Part shown: positions 34,475-51,294 of the stretch, piece by piece
Layout of the letters: each line of letters starts with the position of its first letter
How positions within the stretch are numbered: position 1 is the stretch's first letter
NCBI GenBank assembly: GCA_019915135.1
Contig: JAHLMK010000006.1
Location: 1,488,001 to 1,552,000 of the forward strand
Reading direction: 5' to 3'
Length of the DNA stretch: 64,000 bases
From: Strobilurus pachycystidiatus
Taxonomy: Eukaryota > Basidiomycota > Agaricomycetes > Agaricales > Physalacriaceae
Program-made: the position numbers and the translations under genes
Notes under the pieces: generated by a model
What the model saw: only the letters and a program-made list of their open reading frames with translations
The model's database searches: none
What the model was told of the DNA's origin: nothing

Positions 34475-35576
34475 GCTCGGAAGGTACTGGTATGAGACAC
34501 GATTCCCAAACGTGTAGAGACTGTTCCGTATCGACTAGGAGCAGGGAGAACCGTCGTGATGGTTTACAGTGGTTGCAACTCTTCGCTGATGGAGTCGGAG
34601 GTTTAGTAGTGTTTATCTGTGAATTTCCATCTCAGCTCTTGTGATAAGGTCCAAAGGTCATCAAACCTTTACCTAAAGCGAGGAACCCTTGTGCTGATAA
34701 TCAGCAGAGTCGTCCCAAAGAGTAGACGGAATCCCATTTTCTCGGAAGCGTACCCATTGATGCGATTTGAACGTCAAGGGATAGGAAAAGACACGATGGA
34801 TACCGGGGAATAATGATGCCAGCATGAGATTGAGTGAGAGAAAGAATCTGGAAAGAATGTCGCCGGAGCCTTCAAGTCGGCAGGGTCAGCGGATTCTCCG
34901 AGTCATGGCTGGGAAGTTTACTCTGGGGGGAACGTGTAGGAGAGTGGAAATCTAGAAGCGTCGCCGGCGAGTGGGGCGGAGCGGAAAAGTCGTCCATGAG
35001 AGCCGTAGTTCTGCATCTGCTCTAGGATGGTGGGCCGTTCGTGTATTTGGATTCTGCATGGGGGTTTGAATTAGTCTAGGATTTGTATACGGGTGGCCTC
35101 ATAGGGATGCCTCGGACTTTGAATATCGTGATGGCCGTCAAGGCATGAACGGACCGCACCTCCTTCAAATCTCGATCCATCTGCTTTTGGAACGCCCATC
35201 ATTTTGGGCTCGAGATGACTTTGGTACCCGATGTTTGTTCAGAGACTAGACAGCAAGCTGGATGCATATTCAACAATCCACCAATGCTTTCGGCCCTTTG
35301 ACCAGGCGTCCGGCCATTAAGAGCTCATAGTCAAGTCAACCAGCACTCGCGATGCCGGACGGCCATCACTTTTTCAAACTCCGAGGCATCCCTACTAGGT
35401 GCCCGCTTAACAAATTCCAGACTCTACAGGTGTGAACGATTATCTTCACACATCGTTGAGTTTGGTTTCGAGACTAGGTTTGAATCACGAACAGGCGTAG
35501 CCACGTGGGCCAGGGCGGCCGCCGGCGTATCGGGAAGACATCAGCTGACCGTCATATCTCTTCTCGCGCGCCTACA
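34475..35576. other. Divergent promoter region of desaturase and lactonase genes
   Basis: 1.1 kb without a convincing gene. Short inverted words (CGCCGGCG, CCTCGGAC.. near 35108 and CCGAGGCATCCC near 35380) form a dispersed inverted pair: GGGATGCCTCGGA at 35103-35115 and TCCGAGGCATCCC at 35380-35392. Possible upstream leader exons of the desaturase were not found. Confidence 0.5.
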
Positions 35577-37231
35577 ATGTCAAAAGACTCCCAGCCTGGG
35601 GAAGTCTCTCATGGGCCCAAGTCTCCTCAATCCACCACGATGTCCTGGCTCCGTATACTAGCTGCTGTTGCGGCCATCGGGGCGTGTCAATGGGCGATTG
35701 TCCGTGGCCGCCCAGGAAGCGAAACCTTACAATTTCAGTCATCGCAAGCAGTCGCAAGTTCCCCGTCCAGGCCCTTCTTTTATTGAAGCTCAATCGTCGA
35801 TTTCTCAGTTTGTGAATCTACGCGAATCCGCCACGATAGGTACCGACGGCGTCTTTCGCGAAGACGCTTTTAGCACATTCTTCAATCCGACCAATTCGAC
35901 GCCGCCTTTCTTCCAGATATTCGACGATTCCTTCCTCCAGATCCTTGGGGAAAGCCCTTTCCTCTACGAGATATCATCGAATGACACCTTTGCCTTCGCA
36001 CACGAAGCACCTATTTACGACGTGGCAACCGATGAAATCTTCTTTGCTAGTAATGACGGCGGAGCGCTCGGAATGAGCGACCTGGAACACAACAACCTGG
36101 TTAGTATGATCAACCTGGGTGACGTTGAGAGTCAAATAGCATCTCTCGGTAATGGTTCCTTCGTAGTCAACGTTCCTCCAACACCTGTGAGTGCATTGAA
36201 GTTGTTCTTCAGCGGACTAAGCAGTGCTAAAACATCTCTCTGACGGCAGCTTGACTTGCCTGAACCGATTCAGATGACGAACGGGGGAACCGGCCCATAC
36301 AACTCCTCTCTCTTGCTGATCAACTCTGGACGTGGCCCAAGGCCGCCCAATGTCGCGCTTGTCAATTCTCAGCCTCCTCACAACGCCACTGTTCTGTTCG
36401 ATAATTACTATGGTCGGCAGTTCAACTCTCTGAATGATATCAAAGTGCATCCTAGTGGGAAAATCTTCTTCACGGATACCGTGTGAGTGCGTTCCGCTCG
36501 TTAGAATTGACCACGACAAACCATTATCCCGATGTAGCTATGGATTTCTCAATAACTTCCGACCGCTGCCGTTGATGCCCAATGCAGTTTATCGTTATGA
36601 TCCCATCTCGGCGACCATCCGCGTCGTGGCCGATGGATTCGCCAAATCTAACGGAATCGCGTTTACTGGGGACGGAAAAACTGCCTACATGTGAGGCATG
36701 CTTACGTTGTTGACTCTTCCGCCCATCACTCACGCAAACTCGGAAGTGCGGATACAGGTGCCGCCCAAGGCTTCATGGGTAACAATCAGACAGCGCCAGC
36801 CACGATGTGAGATGTCTTCAATCAATCATCACAAGTGTGCCGAAGCACGCTCACCACTTTTGTTCTTCCAACAAGCTACGCATTCGATGTCGACCCCCAG
36901 TCACAAGTCTTCAAGAACCGTCGCGTTCTGGCCTACGTGGACGCAGGCGTGCCGGACGGGGTCCAGGTCGATACCAACGGCAACGTGTTCTCTAGTTGTG
37001 GCGACGGCGTCCACGTATGTGTCGCTGTAACGGCGCTAGCCTAATACTGAACATCATGCTCAGGTCTGGAACGCAGATGGAGACTTAATCGGAAAATTTT
37101 TCTTAGGCATGGCATCTTCCAATCTCGTGTTCGCGGGCCCAGGGAGGCTGGTTATCCTCGCAGAGACAAAAGTGTTCCTGGCGAAGATTGCGGCGAATGT
37201 CAATGGAGTGCTGCCCTCCAGTCCCAATTGA
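35577..37231 (+). CDS. SMP-30/gluconolactonase-type beta-propeller lactonase, membrane-anchored or secreted
   Basis: Motifs of the fungal lactonohydrolase/SMP-30 family in order: FEISSN-like FLYEISSNDTFAFAHEAPIY (metal-site start, about 35965), FNSLNDIKVHPSGKIFFTD (36425-36480), ADGFAKSNGIAFTGDGKTAY, ADTGAAQGFMGNNQTAPAT, and VPDGVQVDTNGNVFSSCGDG (36950-37010). Introns were placed at about 36188-36250, 36483-36538, 36690-36750, 36808-36875 and 37015-37062. A hydrophobic stretch after the start (WLRILAAVAAIGACQWAIV) is a signal peptide or anchor. Joining this first exon to the main frame needs a short intron or shift near 35690-35740 that I could not settle. Such enzymes hydrolyse lactones such as aldonolactones, with Ca or Zn at the propeller centre. 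Confidence 0.75.
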
Positions 37232-37525
37232 GGGCTTTGAGTGGGCGTTCGGATAAACGATGATAATTTACCAGAACGATCTACTCTTTTGGATATGTTG
37301 CTACTTACATATTTTGTGATATACCTTAGCTCACTAAATCGTGACCAGTACTATGAAAGCGATAACCGAGCGACAGTACTTCGATGGATATTGGAAAATG
37401 ACATGTAGGTATAGTTCCAGAGGCCGCTGCTGCGTAGGACGATTTACATAGTTTGTCATACATAGCATATTCAAAATACATTATGTCTACATGATTCTCT
37501 TCAAAGCTCTACTACACCGCACTTC

Positions 37526-38850
37526 TCAAGATGGGGGCGCGCTAACCTCTTCTACTTTGCCTCCCACCCACTTAATTGTAACGCTTCCATCCTGAACAAA
37601 ACAAGGTTTATTGACACGTAGAAGGATACCTTCGTGAAATGACTCACAGCATTGCCGAAGTACGCAGCCTTTGCCATACGACAGAACAAGCCAACCTCAA
37701 CGACGCCTGTGAGCATCTTGATGCGCGCCATGATCTATTCAATTGATCGAAATTAGAGACCGGAGAGGTGCATTGCGAGACTCAAGACCTTATAAGGCTC
37801 CATCATAATCTCGTGCGAGAAAGGAGCATCGATAACGAAGTTGCCATTGTCCGTCACAACTGGTCCAGCTGCAAAGTGTGAGCCAGAACGTGGACTGAGC
37901 ATGCGGCACGGGCAAACCTTTTGCGACAGCCATACGAAGAGTAGCGGTCGGCGATCCCAGCGAGGCGTGCAAGTTGTGCAGCACCTTAGCATATGCAAAT
38001 GGGACGACTTCGATGGGAACACCAGGTTTAAACTAAGCTTGGGTGTGAAAAGCTTTTCGGTATGCAGTTGACTGACGAACGTTAGTGCAAAGAGTTTGGA
38101 CGTTTTTCCTGTAGTCTGCGACAAGGATAAAGCTAAGGTGGTGTCAATCTATCGGACGCAGTGTCACTGGGATGACCAACGTGCTAGCAGCCTCGGCCAA
38201 GACCTTTTCGCGTAAGTGACAGGCTCCGCCACCCTTGATACAATTGAGGCTAGTGTCGACTCTGTCAAAGTCTCGTCAGCGGTCGTAGAGGTGCTGGCTC
38301 AAATTCTGGCTCACTCATCGGCTCCATCGAGAGTCACATCTATGGTCGGGTATTGATCGACGTCGCCCAGAGCTAGTCCGGATGAGACAATGAGCTCTTT
38401 AGATTGGAATCCTGGCGGCAATGTAAGAACCCGGACACGATAATATTTGTCGGACGGACCGGTGGGGATGAAAACTCGGTTCTTGTTGGGCTCGTAGCCT
38501 TGCATGACAATGCGTTCAACCACATATGGGACGGTGGATCCTGAAACCACATGAGATGGCGAGGCGTGGTATTTCTGCAATACTGACCAGAACCAATTCC
38601 TATAACCTAGATGGGAACTGATATTAGTAGCCTTGGAACAAAGCGGGATATTCGAACATACTCGGTGCTCTGGTTTGATGTGCTGGTCCACCGCAGTCCA
38701 CGCAGCTAGCTGCTTCGACTTCTCGATAACGCTGAGTACGACCGACTTGATAGGCGACCTCAAGACTGGCTCTGTGCATACATTCAAGTACCTGCGATTC
38801 GATTGAGAGGGAGACGCACCGTTGTTGAGGTTCGTGAAGTCTTGCGTCAT
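37526..38850 (-). CDS. RKI1: Ribose-5-phosphate isomerase (type A)
   Basis: Start MTQDFTNLNNG at 38850; stop at 37526. The coding parts rejoin over about eight introns: KQLAAWTAVDQHIKPEHR, VIGIGSGSTVPYVVERIV (phosphate loop), FIPTG/FQSKELIVSSGLALGD, IDVTLDGADE and VDTSLNCIKGGGACHLREK (catalytic Asp and Lys/Glu region), FILVADYRK, GVPIEVVPFAYAKV, AGPVVTDNGNFVIDAPF, and GVVEVGLFCRMAKAAYFGNA, ending DGSVTIKWVGGKVEEVS. It interconverts ribose-5-P and ribulose-5-P in the non-oxidative pentose phosphate pathway. All hallmark motifs are intact. The N-terminal 40 residues before KQLAAWTA are unlike the family and may be partly intronic (a GTGCGT..AG pair exists there). The gene is divergent from AROM across about 950 bp. 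Confidence 0.92.
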
Positions 38851-39801
38851 GGCGGGATCCAACGCCGAAGGGTTGCTGTATGTTAAACGGGAACTGGATC
38901 ACGCAGTTTAAGTACAGGGATGTCAGGCAGGAATTTGAAAGGTCCGGAGGTATTCAAGTCAGACCCGGACCTGACGGAAAGAAAATGCGTACGAGATGAG
39001 GGGCCTGGTATCATCCGGGAGAGGCATGGTGGAGAGAAAGCGGCGTGGCCTCAAGGCGGAGAGTCGAGAGAGATTATATATCGTCGTCGTGGAAAGAGAC
39101 CAACAGGCTGGTCAAGGGTAGTCCGGAAAACCCTAGGCATTACCCGATCGAAATTATCGGCCCGACGAGGCCCGACTACATGGACCCCACTGCCCAGCAA
39201 AGGGTGCCTTGGACCGGCCCACGACGACACTTCGAGTCCCAGAACTCCCAGAACCGTGCGCGTGACTCGTCCTCATTTCTCTGACGCTGGCGGCTGCAAG
39301 GAAGAGCGAGCCGGGAACCCCGAACTACACCCGCAAATCAATGAGCATAGCAACAAGTCTTGAATGCTTTACTAGACTCTGACTTGCATATGCTCAGATG
39401 TTACACTGTTAGCAGTCGCCGAGATATTATAACCCTCGATATCTCCAACGATACCTCCCGAGTATGTAACCACCAAAACCATCCTGTGTTTCATGCCTGA
39501 GGACAATTTGATGTGTATGAATGTCGGCGCCACGTTGAACTCGAGGACGGTGAACGTTGTGAGCCGACGTGGGGAGATTGCTAGATTATCAAAAAGCGTT
39601 ATAAGTGATACCGCTCGCGTAATTGCTCTTAGACGCGTTCATGTCGTCCAAGTGGCGACAGAGAGCGGTTGTGTACATAGAGCGGTGATACATATGGCCC
39701 CTAATTCACGTGTCGGTTTTTCTCAAAACCAAAACTCTCAATCAGATTTGTGACTCACTCAAAAGCCCGCACATCTGGGCAGTCCTCTCCCTCCCATCAC
39801 C
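38851..39801. other. Intergenic region between ribose-5-phosphate isomerase and AROM
   Basis: No convincing gene; open frames at 38920-39363 and 39493-39753 are compositional. It must contain both divergent promoters. The only motif singled out is TGACTCA at 39751. Confidence 0.5.
39751..39757 (+). promoter_or_regulatory. Gcn4/Cpc1-type element upstream of AROM
   Basis: TGACTCA, the consensus of the general amino-acid-control activator in fungi, ends 45 bp before the AROM ATG. AROM genes are known targets of this control in yeast and Aspergillus. The closeness to the start suggests a short leader or a site at the transcription start. Confidence 0.6.
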
Positions 39802-44845
<5,044 letters not shown>

Positions 44846-45149
44846 ATTAGAATCTGCTCTACCTACTGGAATTTGGTCGCATTTTACAGCTGTAGGTATC
44901 GCTCAAACAAGTAGACGTGTATGATAATATTGTCGTAGAAGTAGCTGTAAATTGAGGCCGAAGAGCACGCTATCGCAATTGATTTGACCCGGAGGCGGCA
45001 CGGGCGTCAAGGAATCGCCAGCGGCCTTCCACATTCTGCCGTGTAATATTTGTTGACTCGCGTGAAAATTGTCTTGTCTTCGCTCTGTGAGCTTGCCACG
45101 ACAGGCCAACCTTTCCTCTCTATCGTCGCCCGTTCGTCAGCGTTTCGAT
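44846..45149. other. Gap between AROM and NADH dehydrogenase genes
   Basis: 304 bp on one strand arrangement: AROM 3' flank followed by the promoter of the next gene. Nothing else seen. Confidence 0.5.
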
Positions 45150-47569
45150 ATGCAGGTCGCTCGCGGCAGTCGTCAAAGTGAGTTCATGGTCTAGATTGTG
45201 CTAGGCTTCGAATTCTCATTGTGTATCCCCAGTCGCCAGGTCACTCGGTCTCTCTCGTTCCAGAGCGGTGGGCTTACGGGGATCTAATATCTCCGTTCAA
45301 CGCTCTCTCACGACCACTCAAGCTAAGAGAGCAGAAGAGGTGCGCAGGCAGTTCGCTTGTCACCCAGCCCGCATTAACGCCACCCGCCTTTGCCAGCCGA
45401 CAGTATTAGTACCCCCTCCTGCTGCCCCGAAACATTCAAAATGGCGGTCGTTCCTACAAGGCGTCGGCTGGACTACTCTTATCACGGTCGTCGGCGGATC
45501 GGGTATCTTTTTCTACATCACGCAAAAGGACCGTCACCCAGGAACGCAGCTACCTTACGATCCCGAGAAGAAGACAATCATCGTTCTTGGTAGCGGATGG
45601 GGTGCCACGAGCCTTTTGAAGACCATGGACACCACGGATTACAACGTGGTGAGTAGTTGACTTTCCGCGTCCTGGGCCACGCTAATGACGATACAGGTGG
45701 TCATCAGTCCCAACAACTTCTTCCTCTTCACTCCTCTTCTTCCTAGCGTCGCTGTTGGCACGCTGACTGCGCGCTCAGTGTTGCAGCCTACGCGATATGT
45801 CACCAGACACAAGACTCGGGCTGTCACCGTCATCGAAGCTGAGGCCCATGAAGTCGATGTGAGCATGCTTCCCACGCGCCCCGGTATCCTCCTCATCCTC
45901 CGCCATATAGCCCATAAAAAAGACCGTTACGTTCTCAGGTGTGTCCTTTGGCAGGATGGACGTAGTGGTTCTAATTCTCACCTCCAGATGATTCGGAAAT
46001 CCAGGGCTCCGTTTCCTCTACCACGATACCTTACGACTATCTCGTATATGCTGTAGGTGCTGAAGTTCAGACGTTTGGGATTCCCGGTGTGCAAGACAAG
46101 GCTTGCTTCATGAAGGAGATCCAGGATGCTGAGAAGGTGCGGTCATCGTCAACTCTGATTTAATCCAACTTTGACACGATGTTATCTAGATGCAACGGCG
46201 GTTCATGGACTGTAAGCATCTTCTACTCGCTCTTTGAGGAACTTCCAATTCGCGTCGTACCAGGCATGGAGTCCGCCGCTTTCCCTGGTCAATCGTCTGA
46301 AGAAGTCGACCGACTGCTCCACATGGTCGTTGTTGGTGGCGGACCGACAGGTATCGAATTGAGTGGTGAAATTCACGACTTTCTCGAAGTATGTCTCGTG
46401 ATCGTGCTCTTTGTAAATTGACTGATGTTCGGCGTGCAGGACGACTTGAAGTCTTGGTACCCCGAACTTGCCAGCAAGATTCGCATCACGTTGGTGGAAG
46501 CCCTTCCTTCGGTGCTGCCCATGTTCAGCAAACAATTGATCGACTACACCGAGGCGACCTTCAAGGAGAGTAAAATTGACATCATGACGAAGACCATGGT
46601 CAAGGAGGTTGGTGGACTCTTGTTGCGATGTACATAGCTAACTTTCGCTAGGTCAAGGACAAGTCTGTTGTTCTCCAAATGCCCGATAAGAGCATCCAGG
46701 AAGTGCCTTGCGGTATGGTCGTCTGGGCTGCTGTAAGCAATGATGTATATCTTGATGTTCTTCTTACTAACGTCGTTGTGTATAGGGCAATAAGGGGCGC
46801 AAGGTTACTCAAGACCTCATGGCCAAGTTCCCGTCCGCTCAAACAAACCGACGCGGTATATCTGTTGATGGTCAGAGCAAAATTTTCTCTGCTGAATCCG
46901 TCTGAATCAATGCTTTGCAGACCACCTTCGCATGGTCGGCGCTGATGGCATTTTCGCCATCGGAGACTGTACCGCTACTTCATATGCCCCCACTGCGCAG
47001 GTCGCGTCTCAGCAAGGAGCTTACTTGGCTCGCGTATTTGCTCAAATCGCTAAGAAGGAAGCTCTGGGTTCGAAACTGCAGGCCCTTGAGAGTAAAGCAC
47101 CGACCGTCGTTGCGGAGGAGGACCAGAAGGCCTTTTTATCGGATTTGGAAAGCGTCAAAAAACAGATCGACATGGTCAAGCTGAGGCCATTCCACTACTC
47201 CCACCAAGGCAGTTTGGCGTATGTCATCATGTCTTGTTATGTCCCGTGTTGGCAACTGACCATGGCACAGTTACATCGGATCTGACAAGGCCATTGCTGA
47301 CCTGCCTTTCATGAATGGCAATGTATGGTCTACGATCTCCTCCGGCACCCGTTTCTAACGTGCGCATCTTTAGATCGCGAGCGGTGGTGTAGCCACCTTC
47401 CTCTTCTGGCGTTCCGCCTACTTGAGCACATTGTTCTCGTTGCGGAACCGTGCTCTCGTGGCCAACGACTGGATTTTGACCAAACTATTCGGCCGGTACG
47501 CTGTTTCTCAGCCTTCCTAGACCTTGCGGCTTACAGAACATCCTTCACAGTGACGTCAGTCGCGACTAA
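45150..47569 (+). CDS. NDE1: External alternative NADH:ubiquinone oxidoreductase (NDH-2 type)
   Basis: Fourteen exons: 45150-45177, 45233-45648, 45697-45858, 45911-45938, 45988-46136, 46190-46211, 46264-46388, 46440-46607, 46652-46732, 46786-46870, 46921-47218, 47271-47322, 47374-47495, 47551-47569; 1755 nt encode 584 residues. The first FAD-binding fold has [15 protein letters not shown], followed by [16 protein letters not shown]; the NADH fold is [20 protein letters not shown] contact is [20 protein letters not shown], and the C-terminal membrane-binding helices lie in [20 protein letters not shown]. The Arg/Ser/Thr-rich N-terminus with a single helix ([16 protein letters not shown]) places it on the inner membrane facing the intermembrane space. 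It oxidises cytosolic NADH without pumping protons. Two exons are only 28 and 22 nt. Confidence 0.94.
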
Positions 47570-48122
47570 AGGTTATAGATTTCTCGTACAGAGGACCTTC
47601 ATAGATGCTTAGAACATGGTAGATTCTTTTTATAATTCGTTATACCAATACTATTCCGCTTGTTGTTGTTGTCCAGCGTTGATTTACTACTGTGTAGAGA
47701 CGAGAGACATACATCTGCAGCCTCGATGCTATAACCATTGGAGCGGAAGGAGTATACTTATGGACAATCTATTTTCCGCACCATCCGTTACTATGACCAG
47801 ACCGGCAAAAGGTTACTGCAGTCTGCAGTCGTCCGTTGGTGGCCTGACTTTTGGGCACTCAGTGTCAAGTCTGAGTATGTATGTTAGTTAGTCTACGGTG
47901 GTATTGCCATACGATACAGGCATACAGCGTTTTACAATCCGAGGTTAGGCAAGTATCTCCTGCCACTCCCTGCCACTTCGATCGTTCGAGCGAGCAAGAT
48001 CGCGATCATACTCATAGAAGCATGAGCGCGACGGAAAGTATAAATATCTTCGTCTCAAAACTGTCGATCTTCACCTCTTCTTTCACCCCCATAATCCCCA
48101 TTGTCTTTTCAACCCCATCAAT
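47570..48122. other. Gap between NADH dehydrogenase and transporter genes
   Basis: 3' flank of NDE1 and promoter plus pyrimidine-rich leader (48070-48120) of the transporter. An AGTATAAATATC word at about 48037 is a possible TATA box about 85 bp before the ATG. Confidence 0.5.
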
Positions 48123-50305
48123 ATGGCTGGGGCAGTCGCACCCCGCGATGTTTCTGTAACGACCTCTAACCACGGCGTTTTCCACAAACACAACCTTAGA
48201 GGTACATTGTTCTGCTTGGTCTTCGTTCTTGGTGCTGTTCTTTACGGGTACGTCGTCCGTTGTATGTCACATTCAACTCGTCTAACGTTTTCCTCACTCT
48301 AGATATGATGGGTAATTACCTATTCCTCGTGCAGCCTCTCTTCTTACCTGAGCACAGAACCTACTTCACGGGCATCCTGGCCATGACCACGTTCAAAAGG
48401 GACTTCGGCAACAAAGACAGCAGCGGCGGTTATTCCATCTCTTCATCGTATCAGTCGCTTTTCGCATCCATCGTTCAAGTCGGCGAGGTCATCGGCTCAC
48501 TATGTGCTGGATTCATTGGCGACGCTCGTGGTCGCAAGGGTGCCATGGTTGCCTGCCTCATCCTTGTCACCATCGGTGCCGTCCTCCAGTTGATTTTAAC
48601 TGGCTCCATCCCCCTTCTCGTGATCGGCCGGTGCGTCCTCGGCATTGGTGTCGGCATTGTTTCCAACTGTACGACACTCTACTTGTCGGAGATCCCGCCT
48701 GCGGCTATTCGTGGTACTATGGTTTCGTCCTGGCAGCTCTTCTTGGCCATCGGTCAGGTTATTGGAGCTGGTGTGGCGCAAGGTGGGACAAAATCTTCGA
48801 TCCCTCTCCGACGCCCTCCTTACACATCGATGTAGGTACCAAGGACTACACCTCAACGTTCTCCTATCGTTTCCCCATCGCGTTGAACATCCTCATCTGT
48901 CTCGTCATCGCTGTTGGTCTCTTGTTCGTACCTGAATCACCCCGTTGGTTGCTGTCCAAGGATCGCAAGGAGGATGCAACTAGGGCCCTCGAACGTGTTC
49001 ACAAGGGTAACCCCGATGCCGACATCAATGGCAAAATCAAGGTCATCTTGGACGCAAAGGCAGCGGAAGCCAAGGAGAGTGGTGGCAAGAGTCGTTGGGG
49101 AGATATCTTCTCTGGTGTACAGAAACGCAAGTTTTTCGGAGCTTTCGGCATCTTGGTCTGCCAGCAGATCGGTGGTGTCCAGTTTGTACGCGCCTGCCAT
49201 TCGTCCCATCCGCCTGTATCTGATGTACCCGTCGCATTTTTGATTCTGTACTTTCCAAATTTTAGATCTGTAAGCTGTCTTTCTTTTCTTGCGAGTAGCT
49301 CTTTCTGACTACCACTCTAGTCTCTTATGGAACCGTCTTCTTTGAGTCTATCGGACAGACCGACGCCTTCTTGGTTACGGTAGGTAGTTTCAAGCATCTG
49401 ACGACTTGATATCTAACCAACATACAGATGATTACGGACGTTGTCGAGGTCGCTGGAGTCATCGTCTCCTTCTTCTTGGTGAACCGTATCGGCCGCCGAC
49501 CTCTCTTGCTTTCGACGACCGTAGGCATGGCGGTCGTCCTGTTCATTTGCGGAGGCCTTGGCACGATTCCTTCCGATCAGAGGTCGAAGTCCGTCAACTC
49601 AGTCATCGCCGCCATGATTATTATCTATGTGTTGTAAGGCCTAGTCATCCGATTCCATATTTCTTTCGATTTGACGGTTACACTCAGCATCTTCAACTTG
49701 GCTTGGGGCCCTCTTGCATGGGTCGTCGCCACTGAACTTGCGACTGGAAAGAATCGTACGAAGATCATGGTAAGCACGTCAGACGTCCCAAACGGCAAAT
49801 CTGACTTTGCGAAACAAGGGCGTCAGCACAGCCAGCTTCTGGATAGCAGCCTGGGCTGTCACCTTTACCTTGCCTTACCTGTACAACGACGAGCCCGGCT
49901 CGGCCGGCCTTGGTCCTATGATCGGCTTCATCTGTGAGTTCGAGCGCCTTTTTTCTCCCTTGCGTACTGAAACTTCTCGTTAGACGGCGGTGGAACCGTC
50001 ATCGCCTTCATTTTCGTTTACTTCTATATTCCTGAAACTCTGGGTGCGTTTTCTATTCGCGTGGAAGCGAGATGGGACTGACTATTCGCCTAGGCCGTTC
50101 GCTAGAAGAAATCAACATGCTGATGGAACTCGAGGTGCCTACTCGGGCTTGGTCTCATTATCAAGCTGGCGTACTGGATGCCAATGGTCGTCCTGTTCCC
50201 ATAGAGCAGCATGTCGCCGAAAGCAAGACGGGTTTCGCTGGACATAGTGAGTTCGTCGAGAACACCACAGATGCACAGATCCAAAAAGATTCTGCGCGAG
50301 TATAA
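48123..50305 (+). CDS. MFS hexose transporter
   Basis: Eleven exons: 48123-48247, 48303-48311, 48358-48782, 48836-49185, 49266-49269, 49321-49379, 49428-49633, 49688-49769, 49819-49933, 49984-50043, 50094-50305; 1647 nt encode 548 residues. Sugar-porter signatures: GDARGRKGAM after helix 2, PESPRWLLSKDRK before the central loop, CQQIGGVQF in helix 7, NRIGRRPLLL after helix 8, and PETLGRSLEEIN after helix 12. Twelve helices fit the hydrophobic pattern. A 9-nt exon (codes YDG in GYDGTYFTG) and a 4-nt exon (ATCT, giving VQF-IFS-YGTVFF) are required to keep frame and family spacing. It imports hexoses at the plasma membrane; the substrate range cannot be read from the sequence. Confidence 0.93.
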
Positions 50306-51294
50306 TCAATCCTCGCGCGGATCAACATAATTCGAAAGTGATAACCTATGTATGTTCACCTAATCACACAACCACTTCTATACGCATACTAGTTGAAAGT
50401 CGAACACCATTAGCAGATGATTGATACTACTCCACTCATATTGTTGCTTTTATCAGTCTTTCTGCTGACACTCCCCCACTGGGAGTGACTGGGTAGCACG
50501 GCCGAATGTCCTTACGTTGTGTCCAGCCTGGTTGTGTCGAAGTGCAGCCTGGTTCGATAACGTTGACCGTCGCTTGTGTTCCTTGACCTTGATACAATTA
50601 CGAGTCGGGTCTGGGCCTAGGAACAATGAACATGACCGAAAGGACTACAAGGCAGTATTCCCGCGGAGGAAACGCACTGCGAAGGAAGAAATACACGGTC
50701 GAAAGCCATCGGCGTGCTGGAAGACGTGCGGAAGTTTGCTTGTACAACGTGAACTACCTACACTGACAGCAAGATGGTGATAAGGAGCGTACTGCCGCCG
50801 CCGGGGACGCCGGGGATAAACCGGGCATGAGAACGCCCGGAGTGATTGCTGAGGGAACGGCGACCGAGCATGAGGGGACCAGCCGTCCTGTGAAGGATCA
50901 GGACAGCGAGTAGCTCAGCAGGACAGGCCTATGTAGTATGAAATAAGGACGCAATACTAATCTGCGAGATCCATCAGCGGAGGAGATTAAGTGATCTAAT
51001 AATAATGCGATCGCGCCACGTGGGATTAGGTGGGACCGGACAATCCATTTTCACCTAGCAACAGCCTTGCTCTATATAAGGTCGACGCCATGCTATGATC
51101 TCTCCTTTCTGGCGTTCCTTTCCCTCACATTCTCTTACTCACTTTGCTGTGTCTTTGAAGAGTGTCAGGCTGCAGTCACTTCCAAAGATCAGCTTCTAGA
51201 CTTTGGTAACGACAGCACGCTGCAATCGCGTTGCCAATTCATAAAACCAGCAAGTCGTTCGCTCTTTTGCGACTTGACAGTCTTTACCACCATT
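50306..51294. other. Upstream region and 5' leader of ferric reductase
   Basis: No gene. The frame from 51067 is open into the reductase, but a TATATAAG at 51073-51080 puts the transcription start near 51105, making 51105-51294 an untranslated leader of about 190 nt. Confidence 0.5.
51073..51080 (+). promoter_or_regulatory. TATA box of the ferric reductase gene
   Basis: TATATAAG about 220 bp before the chosen ATG. It supports the start at 51295 rather than the upstream in-frame extension. Confidence 0.55.
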
